DNA of 64,000 nucleotides, from positions 2,666,001-2,730,000 of the forward strand of contig NBTC02000002.1 in the NCBI GenBank assembly GCA_002082245.2, given 5' to 3'. The stretch comes from Yersinia enterocolitica. GTDB lineage: Bacteria > Pseudomonadota > Gammaproteobacteria > Enterobacterales > Enterobacteriaceae. Under the pieces are notes generated by a model. The model was given only the letters and a program-made list of their open reading frames with translations. It searched no databases and was not told the origin of the DNA. Position 1 is the first letter of the stretch, and every line of letters starts with the position of its first letter. Shown here piece after piece: positions 58,074 through 64,000 of the stretch. Position numbers and translations under genes: made by a program.

Positions 58074-58109
58074 CGTGGCGTCACTTTTACAAGTGAAAGT
58101 GACGCCACG
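58074..58109. repeat. perfect 14-bp inverted repeat before the recombinase gene
   Basis: CGTGGCGTCACTTT (58074-58087) and its exact reverse complement (58096-58109) around an 8-nt loop. It lies 300 bp before the recombinase start in non-coding DNA. It could be a recombination site, operator or transcript hairpin. Confidence 0.7.
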
Positions 58110-58411
58110 GCACGAACCCACCTCAGCCGTTGAGATAAGCGACTTCACTCAACACGTCATGCATCTGACACCGCCTCAACACGTCAGACTGACCACTTTT
58201 ACCGGATAGTTGAACTGATACCGAGGCAGGCCCACAGCCTGAGGGGATGACCTGCAATAGCAGGAGGCTGCACTGAGTGCATCACCTATACCCCGCAATA
58301 CCTCAACTGCTGCCCGCTCTGGCGCACAGGTATCGTTCAAGGCAGATAACCTGCCATTCCCCATGCGCCAGAGAAATGCAGCTCGTTGATATTGTTTGGG
58401 AGAAGTTCGCT

Positions 58412-59290
58412 ATGAGTCAGTTAAGCCGTGAGATGAAAATGCTGGCAAAACAAGCAGGCGGCAGCCATAAAACCGTTCATGACCGTATTCGGATTATGGA
58501 CAGGTTTAGCCGCCATTTGTTGGCCCTTAATATTCAGGTGCGTGATGTTAAACACCTAAAAGCAAAGCATGTTGAAAGTTATATTGCTGACCGTGTTTCA
58601 CAGGGGATCGCTATTCGTTCCCTTCATAACGAAATGGCAGCATTGCGCACCGTTTTCCGACTCGCTGGCCGGGATAAAATGGTCATATCAGAACGCTTGA
58701 CCAACAAAGCGTTGGGATTAGGGGGAGCCAGCCGCGCAGGCAGCAAATTCGCTATCCCCGAGCAAGTCTATCAAGCCGCCTTGCACACCGCCCAACAGCA
58801 AGACAAAGGATTGGCCTGCGCCCTGCAACTGGCCCGCTTGCTGGGGTTACGCTCACAAGAAGCAGTACAATGCGCCAACTCACTGAAAACGTGGCAAAAG
58901 CAGCTTAAACATAACCATTCTAAATTAACCGTGGTGTTTGGCACCAAAGGAGGCCGTTCACGCGAAACCCGAGTTCTGGATCGTGAAGCAGTCAAACTGG
59001 CCGTCAAAGAAGCACAACGGGTTGCAGAAACACGCGGCGGCAAACTGATTGATAAGCCTGACCTAAAAACCGCCATGAATTTCTGGCGCTCCCATACCAC
59101 CCGCCTGGGGCTGACCGGGCATTACTCCCCCCACAGTCTCCGCTATGCCTGGGCGCAAGAGGCTATCAGTTATTACCTCACCGCTGGGTTTACCCGCATT
59201 GAAGCCAGAGCATTAACCTCAATGGATCTGGGCCATGGTGATGGCCGTGGCCGCTATGTTGAACGCGTTTATACCCGCAAGGAGGCGTAA
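58412..59290 (+). CDS. tyrosine recombinase / integrase-domain protein
   Basis: A 292-residue tyrosine recombinase. The N-terminal SAM-like core-binding part runs to about residue 95. Catalytic residues are seen in L-L-G-L-R-S-Q-E-A (Arg), F-G-T-K-G-G-R-S-R (Lys), H-S-L-R-Y-A-W-A (His-x-x-Arg), L-G-H-G (His) and the C-terminal R-Y-V-E-R-V-Y (Tyr). The ATG at 58412 has GGGAGAAG upstream and fits the family; a frame extending to 58277 is probably not translated. It heads a cluster with AlpA and replication genes and may excise or integrate the element. Confidence 0.88.
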   Translation: MSQLSREMKMLAKQAGGSHKTVHDRIRIMDRFSRHLLALNIQVRDVKHLKAKHVESYIADRVSQGIAIRSLHNEMAALRTVFRLAGRDKMVISERLTNKALGLGGASRAGSKFAIPEQVYQAALHTAQQQDKGLACALQLARLLGLRSQEAVQCANSLKTWQKQLKHNHSKLTVVFGTKGGRSRETRVLDREAVKLAVKEAQRVAETRGGKLIDKPDLKTAMNFWRSHTTRLGLTGHYSPHSLRYAWAQEAISYYLTAGFTRIEARALTSMDLGHGDGRGRYVERVYTRKEA

Positions 59291-59292
59291 CC

Positions 59293-59493
59293 ATGCCTGA
59301 TATTAAATTGATTCGCTTACCCCACGTAATACAGAAAACCGGCCTTAAAAAATCATGGATATATTTCCTGATGAAGCAAGGTGACTTCCCTCAGTCAGTG
59401 AAGCTTGGCTCTCGTTCTGTCGCGTGGGTAGAAAATGAAATCAATAGCTGGATTCGTGAAAGAATCAATCAACGCGAGGAGGGTCGGGAATAA
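59293..59493 (+). CDS. alpA: AlpA-family DNA-binding regulator
   Basis: A 66-residue MerR/Xis-like winged-helix protein. I-R-L-P-H-V-I-Q-K-T-G-L-K-K-S-W-I-Y is the HTH, followed by F-P-Q-S-V-K-L-G-S-R-S-V-A-W and W-I-R-E-R, the AlpA signature. AGGAGG lies in the end of the recombinase gene. AlpA proteins switch on excision or replication of P4-like satellites. It overlaps the next start (TAATG). Confidence 0.9.
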   Translation: MPDIKLIRLPHVIQKTGLKKSWIYFLMKQGDFPQSVKLGSRSVAWVENEINSWIRERINQREEGRE

Positions 59494-60023
59494 TGATTTT
59501 TTATTTTTTTCTGGCGGGCGCTTTGCAGTATAATCTTGGAGCTGCGGCAAAATCCGTAGCCGGAATTGGCGTTCCGAATCCCCTTACGGTATCCAAATAC
59601 ACACACAGAGTGTACTTGGGTAATGTTCGTGCACACCTGTTGTCTATGGTAGTCCGGGCAAGGCTTTCGAAAGGAAGGCCGGGATCCGTTAGGGCCGGTA
59701 CGCCAACCTTGTTCGGGCTACCACCCAATGGGCTTGGCGTCTCTGGGGGTAGCTTAAAAAACACCCTAACGGAGGCGGCCCAATGGCTACTACCCTTCAC
59801 TGTCTGTACCCGCAATACGTTCGTACCCATCCGGGGGTGCACGATGCTGTATGACCCCACACCACTTACCTCGGCTGAACTCACCGACCATTGCTGTGCA
59901 CTGGCTTATGCCATCATCGAACTGAATAACCCTCTCGCCAAAGAATTGCTCATGTTTATGCTGTGGGAACGGCTGAATATGTTAAGCGAAGAGCTGGAAA
60001 TAGAGGGGCTGGCAGATGAGTAA
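59493..60023 (+). CDS. Ash/Icd-like P4-satellite protein
   Basis: A 176-residue frame. Residues about 8-120 have the composition and A-A-K-S-V-A-G-I-G-V-P-N-P style start seen in Ash/Icd-like proteins of P4-type satellites. The last 59 residues, starting at an in-frame ATG at 59844 preceded by GGGGGTG, look like a separate small helical protein (M-L-Y-D-P-T-P-L-T-S-A-E-L-T). Either may be the real product. The P4 counterpart region also encodes regulatory RNA, so part of this may act as RNA. It overlaps AlpA by 1 bp and the primase by 8 bp. Confidence 0.55.
   Translation: MIFYFFLAGALQYNLGAAAKSVAGIGVPNPLTVSKYTHRVYLGNVRAHLLSMVVRARLSKGRPGSVRAGTPTLFGLPPNGLGVSGGSLKNTLTEAAQWLLPFTVCTRNTFVPIRGCTMLYDPTPLTSAELTDHCCALAYAIIELNNPLAKELLMFMLWERLNMLSEELEIEGLADE
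59783..59854 (+). CDS. possible 23-residue peptide overlapping the Ash-like gene
   Basis: An ATG with GGAGG seven bases upstream opens a short frame (M-A-T-T-L-H-C-L-Y-P, stop TGA at 59852-59854) in a different frame from the Ash-like gene. Its end overlaps the internal ATG at 59844, so translation of the small downstream protein could be coupled to it. Ash-like regions of P4 satellites commonly hold an M-A-T-T start at this place. Confidence 0.45.
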   Translation: MATTLHCLYPQYVRTHPGVHDAV

Positions 60024-60975
60024 ATTCATTTCTGATATTACCCACCAATCGCGCCATCGCTGGCCGTCTATTCTTACCGCACTGGACATCCCTGTTCTTC
60101 CCGGCGGAAAACACGGCCCTTGCCCGCTCTGCGGAGGTAAAGACCGTTTCCGTTTTGATGATAAAAAAGGACGAGGGACGTGGTTCTGCAACTATTGCGG
60201 CCATGGCGATGGTCTGGATCTGGTCACTCTGGTACGGCAATGTGATTTAATTCAGGCCGCCAGAGAAATTTCCTGCTTAACCGACTTAACCCCAACAGCA
60301 CCCGCCAAAGAAAGAACTGAACCGCCCTCTCACGCCGACATCACACAAAAAGTTGCCGCCCTGCTGGCGACCTGTACGCAGGGAACCAGTGATTACCTGT
60401 TGCATAAGGGCCTTGCGCAGCGGGGATTTTTAATGCCCGCCAACAGCGCTAAAAATATTGGCGGGGTGCATTTTAATGTTGGCAGCATGGTGCTGCCACT
60501 GGTGGACCTGAGTGGCAACACTACCGGTGCGCTGTTAATCAATCGCCGGGGAGAAAAGCGCTTACTGCCCGGCTCAAGGATTAAATCTTCATTTATCCCC
60601 ATCACCAATCATGCCCTGTCACAAACAATCATCATTACTGAAGGTTTTGCCACCGGTCTGGTCATATCACGATTTGTCGCCGTCACGGTGGTGGCCGCCA
60701 TCTCGGCCAATAATCTGACCCATGTTGCCGTAGCACTGCGAGAACGTTATCCCAATGCGCAGATTATTCTCGCGGCAGATAATGACGTAACCGACTCAGA
60801 CCACAATCCCGGCAAACAACAGGCGGAACACGCCGCACTCGCGGTCAATGGGCTGGTGACCCTGCCCCCCACCGGCGATAAGGCTGACTGGGATGATTAT
60901 CGCCAACAGGTCGGAACGGACACCGCCCGTATCGAGTTTTTCCGCCAACTCTACAATCCCAAGGAATGGATATGA
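60016..60975 (+). CDS. P4-type zinc-ribbon/TOPRIM primase
   Basis: A 319-residue primase. The zinc ribbon is C36-x2-C39 and C58-x2-C61 (C-P-L-C-G-G-K-D-R-F-R-F, then W-F-C-N-Y-C-G), as in the P4 alpha protein. A TOPRIM domain follows: I-I-I-T-E-G-F-A-T-G near residue 205 (catalytic Glu) and I-L-A-A-D-N-D near residue 250 (Asp-x-Asp). The helicase is encoded by the next gene and not fused as in P4 alpha. The two overlap by 10 bp. It would prime replication of the element. Confidence 0.9.
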   Translation: MSKFISDITHQSRHRWPSILTALDIPVLPGGKHGPCPLCGGKDRFRFDDKKGRGTWFCNYCGHGDGLDLVTLVRQCDLIQAAREISCLTDLTPTAPAKERTEPPSHADITQKVAALLATCTQGTSDYLLHKGLAQRGFLMPANSAKNIGGVHFNVGSMVLPLVDLSGNTTGALLINRRGEKRLLPGSRIKSSFIPITNHALSQTIIITEGFATGLVISRFVAVTVVAAISANNLTHVAVALRERYPNAQIILAADNDVTDSDHNPGKQQAEHAALAVNGLVTLPPTGDKADWDDYRQQVGTDTARIEFFRQLYNPKEWI

Positions 60976-62060
60976 AAATGCCGCTCACTTTGATTGACAA
61001 TGAACCGGTGCAATTCGCCACCAACCTGCCGTTGCGCAAAGGTTCAGACGGTTATAACACCCCGCAGGATTACAATATCAAGGGCCATTTGCCGAGCAAT
61101 ACGCTAGCCAGTATTTATGGCCCCAGCGGCTCATATAAATCCTTTCTGGCTGTCTCATGGGCCTGCCATATTGCCACCGGCAAGCCGTGGGCCTCGCGTC
61201 GTGTGACCCAAGGCTCGGTGGTCTATATCGTTGGCGAAGGCGGCATTGGCGTACCACGCCGTATCCGTGCATGGGAAATGGAGTTTAACGGTGGCACACC
61301 GATTGAATCGCTATACCGCATCGACTGCCCGGTATTTCCCGCCAGCCCGGAGAGCGTCGAACAGGTGATTAAAGCCGCTCAGGACGTCACCGAACAAACC
61401 GGCTCACCGGTGCGCCTGATTGTGCTGGATACGCTGGCCCGTTGCTTTGGTGGCTCCGACGAGAACGCCGCCAAAGATATGGGCGCGTTTATTCAGGGCT
61501 GCGATTTTATCAAGGCAGAAACTGGCGCAACAGTGCTGGTTATCCATCATTCCGGCAAAGATTTGGATAAAGGCGCGCGCGGCTCCAGCGCCTTCCGCGC
61601 GGCATTGGATGTCGAATTCAATGTACGTCGTGAGGGCGACGGCGGCGCACTGGTGCTGAGTTGCACCAAAATGAAGGATTCAGAAGAGCCCGCCACACGG
61701 GCCTATGACCTCTCGCCGCTCAATCTGTATATCGATAATGATGGCGAAGAAGTTAACTCATTGGTGCTATGTGATAAAGGGCGTGAAATCTTCGATGAAG
61801 GCTCACCCTATGAGGCCGAACTGGCGGGTATTCAGCGCCTGACGGCCAATCATATCGCGCTGTGGCAATCTATCCGCTCCCGTACCGCCAGTGGCGAGGC
61901 CTGTACAAAATCGCTGGTGAGAGATGATATGCGCGGTATGGGTTTTGATGTTGCGAAGAAATTTACCCGCTGGCTCGACAAGCTGGAAATTGATGGGCTG
62001 ATTCATATTGATGGCGAGAATATCTGCCCTAATTCATTAAGCAATACAGCAAGCAACTAA
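60966..62060 (+). CDS. RepA-like AAA ATPase/helicase
   Basis: A 364-residue RecA-fold ATPase of the RepA (RSF1010) family. Walker A is I-Y-G-P-S-G-S-Y-K-S-F near residue 50, Walker B is L-I-V-L-D-T-L-A-R near residue 155, and V-L-V-I-H-H-S-G-K-D near residue 200 is the following motif. With the overlapping primase it forms a replication unit. G-rich repeats directly downstream may be its origin. Confidence 0.88.
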   Translation: MDMKMPLTLIDNEPVQFATNLPLRKGSDGYNTPQDYNIKGHLPSNTLASIYGPSGSYKSFLAVSWACHIATGKPWASRRVTQGSVVYIVGEGGIGVPRRIRAWEMEFNGGTPIESLYRIDCPVFPASPESVEQVIKAAQDVTEQTGSPVRLIVLDTLARCFGGSDENAAKDMGAFIQGCDFIKAETGATVLVIHHSGKDLDKGARGSSAFRAALDVEFNVRREGDGGALVLSCTKMKDSEEPATRAYDLSPLNLYIDNDGEEVNSLVLCDKGREIFDEGSPYEAELAGIQRLTANHIALWQSIRSRTASGEACTKSLVRDDMRGMGFDVAKKFTRWLDKLEIDGLIHIDGENICPNSLSNTASN

Positions 62061-62290
62061 CTGGGGGATAAAGTGGGAACCGAGTGGGGGAACCGCGAAT
62101 TTTTAACAAACTTAGTCTCGAATCCCCCACTTCCCAGTTATCTATACACACTAAATGGGGGAAAGAGAGCAAACCCACGCCATGACTGGGCTGAGAGTAC
62201 AGAGCAAAAATCAGGTGGGGGAAGAAGTGGGAGTCAGTTAAGTGGGGGAAATGTGGGGGATCTTGGATTGTTAATAAATCCAACCCCCAT
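62060..62290. repeat. G-rich degenerate repeats (TGGGGGA) after the RepA-like gene, candidate origin
   Basis: TGGGGGA occurs seven times on the plus strand between 62063 and 62257 at irregular spacing; TCCCCCA (62122) and ACCCCCA (62282) are in the other orientation. Related GTGGGA copies are mixed in. Short frames through it (62073-62300 plus, 62029-62283 minus) are rich in Gly and Pro and lack support. Placement beside replication genes suggests iterons, but this is inference. Confidence 0.5.
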
Positions 62291-62339
62291 TTCTATGTAA
62301 ATACTACCATCCCCCTCTCATTATAATGGAGTGAAAGTA

Positions 62340-63569
62340 TTATTTTTCTTTAAAATCACCACTTGCGCCTATAATTGTATCCCACTGTTTGAACTCATCA
62401 CTGCCGAGAACTACACAGCCTCTAGTCATTGCCTTGAAATACTTAACAAGATGCTTATCTTGCTTTGGAGGAAACTCATCAAAACTTGAAACTAATGTAT
62501 TTTTTCTGAGGTTCTCCACATATACTGGGCAAATAAGATTGACTCCATTAAGTGAAAACATATTGACAGCTTTAATAAAGAAATCATTCCTTCCACTTAG
62601 GGAACGAGTATCCCATATTGATTTAGGAAATAATTCCTTATAGTATTTACTTGAGGTAATATTATAGTAATGTGTTTTTTTATCTAGCACCCCCATTACG
62701 CTGAAAACACTGGACCCTATAAAGAGAAATCCATTAGGCCAAATTATAATGATAAAAAACAGCGAGGCCATAACGGAAAAAATAAACTCCTTTAAAAATT
62801 TAACATCAAACCAGTTTTTATTGTTTTTTGAAAAATTACTTGAATAAAAAACCATAGCAGGAAACAATGAAAGTAATGAATAAAAAGACAAAAACAAAAA
62901 AGCGTATATAAATGCAGAAAATGTATGCCCATCAATATTCAACATAATAATAGATATAGACATTATTATCGAGAGGGATGAAGCAAAACATATGAATGAA
63001 ATAATAAAAATGGAAAAAATCACTTTCCAGACTTTAATTAATCCGCTGTGTATATTAGCATGACTGTTTTTAACCTTCAATGGAATGCATGTAATAACAA
63101 CCGAAACGATAAAGGATAGAAATAAAGAACGAATGGGTTCTCCTATATACGATGCGATGTTTTTTATATCACTATGTCTAGTTAAAAAATTAGAGAATGA
63201 ATCGGATGAAAAAACAAAGACAAATCCCAACATTGACATTGCCGTTAACAATGTAATTGATGGCATTCTTTTTGCGCTGGTTATATAACTCTCATGAACA
63301 AAATAAGAAAGAGATATCAAATTAATACTTGGAAGCATGATTAATATTGATATCAATATAGATACAAAGACAAATGAAAAAAATATCGAAACAAGAGTTG
63401 CATTGTTATTTACCGAACCCATCAATAAATCCAAACGCGAAAAATACCCTAAATACCCCCAAATAATCAACACAGAAAAAACAATATACAAAGGAAATAT
63501 TTTTAATGCATAAAAACAATATTTTTTAAAGTTACTCATAAAAGACCCAATCCTATTGACCTCTTCCAT
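62340..63569 (-). CDS. polytopic membrane protein of unknown function
   Basis: A 409-residue protein with about seven to eight hydrophobic helices over residues 15-300, then a soluble C-terminal part of about 110 residues (I-W-D-T-R-S-L-S-G-R, then M-T-R-G-C-V-V-L-G-S). I do not recognise the family. The ATG at 63569 is chosen because GAGGTC lies upstream; an ATG at 63647 overlapping the integrase stop (TAATG) would add 26 residues. AT-rich codon use differs from the replication genes next to it. It fills the cargo position between replication genes and integrase, where P4-type elements often carry defence genes. Confidence 0.6.
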   Translation of the reverse strand: MEEVNRIGSFMSNFKKYCFYALKIFPLYIVFSVLIIWGYLGYFSRLDLLMGSVNNNATLVSIFFSFVFVSILISILIMLPSINLISLSYFVHESYITSAKRMPSITLLTAMSMLGFVFVFSSDSFSNFLTRHSDIKNIASYIGEPIRSLFLSFIVSVVITCIPLKVKNSHANIHSGLIKVWKVIFSIFIISFICFASSLSIIMSISIIMLNIDGHTFSAFIYAFLFLSFYSLLSLFPAMVFYSSNFSKNNKNWFDVKFLKEFIFSVMASLFFIIIIWPNGFLFIGSSVFSVMGVLDKKTHYYNITSSKYYKELFPKSIWDTRSLSGRNDFFIKAVNMFSLNGVNLICPVYVENLRKNTLVSSFDEFPPKQDKHLVKYFKAMTRGCVVLGSDEFKQWDTIIGASGDFKEK

Positions 63570-63646
63570 ATTGACCTCGGCATCAATGAAAATTTTAAAT
63601 AAACAGACTCCATTAAAATTTAATCTGATATCTTTAAACAATATCA

Positions 63647-64000
63647 TTATTTAAATCCATAAGGCACCACATACCCATCGCGGCACCTATCCAAATAATC
63701 CGCCCACCATTGCACCATCAGCCTTCTTTCATCCATATGTTCGGCTTTGTGGATATAGGCCGCACGAACATTGTTGCGTTCCTGATGACTCATCTGCCGT
63801 TCTACCGCATCACGCGACCACATACCTGATTCAACCAAAGCACTACAGGCCATTGTTCTGAATCCATGACCGCAAATTTCTGTTTTGGTGTCGTATCCCA
63901 TACGGCGTAATGCATTATTAATGGTATTTTCACTCATAGGACGGTTGGGATGGTGGTCACCTGGAAACACCAGATTATCATCTTGGGTCAATGCCTTAAT
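63647..64000 (-). CDS. P4-type integrase, C-terminal part (5' end outside window)
   Basis: The frame is open to the right edge, so about 117 C-terminal codons are seen. The catalytic H-x-x-R is in I-C-G-H-G-F-R-T-M-A-C-S. Q-M-S-H-Q-E-R-N-N-V-R-A-A-Y-I-H holds the third catalytic His and the nucleophilic Tyr, and W-W-A-D-Y-L-D is the typical C-terminal helix. This is the active integrase of the right-hand element. Its attachment site should lie right of the window. Confidence 0.92.
   Translation of the reverse strand: MKALTQDDNLVFPGDHHPNRPMSENTINNALRRMGYDTKTEICGHGFRTMACSALVESGMWSRDAVERQMSHQERNNVRAAYIHKAEHMDERRLMVQWWADYLDRCRDGYVVPYGFK

Larger units (their letters stand above)
56889..58411. other. 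1.5-kb intergenic region between hxsD and the recombinase gene
   Basis: No convincing gene. The left part is very AT-rich and should hold the hxs promoter. The right part is more GC-rich and carries a tRNA-Arg fragment and a perfect 14-bp inverted repeat, listed separately. CTCAACACGTCA occurs twice (58148-58190). Confidence 0.6.

Noticed and set aside
62029..62300. Frames on both strands through the G-rich repeats
   Set aside because: Gly/Pro/Ser-rich products of the repeat, no ribosome site; the repeat itself is the better explanation.

Overview
The window looks like a piece of chromosome from an enterobacterium of the Yersinia type. The evidence is a complete lsr (AI-2) locus, a gldA-dhaKLM operon, a waaL/heptosyltransferase pair, a tct tricarboxylate locus, and several copies of the ERIC repeat, one of them the long form with an internal insertion. 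The genus call is inference from gene content and repeats; no 16S or other marker is present.

Layout: (1) 1-6809, a visibly AT-rich five-gene operon (MFS exporter, glycosyltransferase, GMC oxidoreductase, NodU/CmcH-type carbamoyltransferase, second glycosyltransferase). It looks like the tail of a carbamoylated-glycoside biosynthesis cluster that starts left of the window. (2) 6853-11338, minus strand, glycerol dehydrogenase plus the PTS-dependent dihydroxyacetone kinase (gldA-dhaK-dhaL-dhaM). (3) 11676-16140, an RND efflux pump with its adaptor and a small LapA-like membrane protein. (4) 16553-19360, arginine deiminase and its antiporter, followed by 1.25 kb of AT-rich non-coding DNA with a tandem repeat and a perfect hairpin. 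(5) 20616-23099, O-antigen ligase and a heptosyltransferase. (6) 23635-32936, the lsr locus (lsrK, lsrR, then divergent lsrACDBFG), broken up by ERIC elements and a 130-bp tandem repeat. (7) 33010-38179, the tctED two-component system divergent from tctCBA. (8) 38393-45394, ordinary chromosomal genes (a DUF523/DUF1722 protein, a DUF2501 protein, an HNH nuclease, an Nlp-like regulator, a quinone reductase with its TetR regulator, a cytosine-permease-like transporter with a PAS-LuxR regulator, a GNAT enzyme).

(9) From about 46.9 kb to the right edge the DNA is a mosaic of mobile elements. A decayed P4-type integrase 3' end and a tRNA-Leu 3'-end fragment mark the left side; an intact P4-type integrase runs off the right edge. 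Between them lie a Ser/Thr kinase with an unrecognised partner, a PD-(D/E)XK-like protein and a lambda-type phosphatase; a RES-domain toxin/antitoxin pair with a palindromic operator; a complete His-Xaa-Ser system (hxsD-hxsB-hxsC-hxsA: two radical SAM enzymes and a secreted His-Xaa-Ser-repeat substrate with a peptidoglycan-binding-like domain); and a satellite-like module (recombinase, AlpA, Ash/Icd-like protein, zinc-ribbon/TOPRIM primase, RepA-type ATPase, G-rich repeats, an unknown membrane protein).

The two parts most likely to hold poorly described biology are the His-Xaa-Ser cassette (maturation of an exported peptide by paired radical SAM enzymes, product unknown) and the carbamoylated-glycoside cluster at the left edge. 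The kinase/partner/nuclease/phosphatase group is a third candidate, possibly a defence module.
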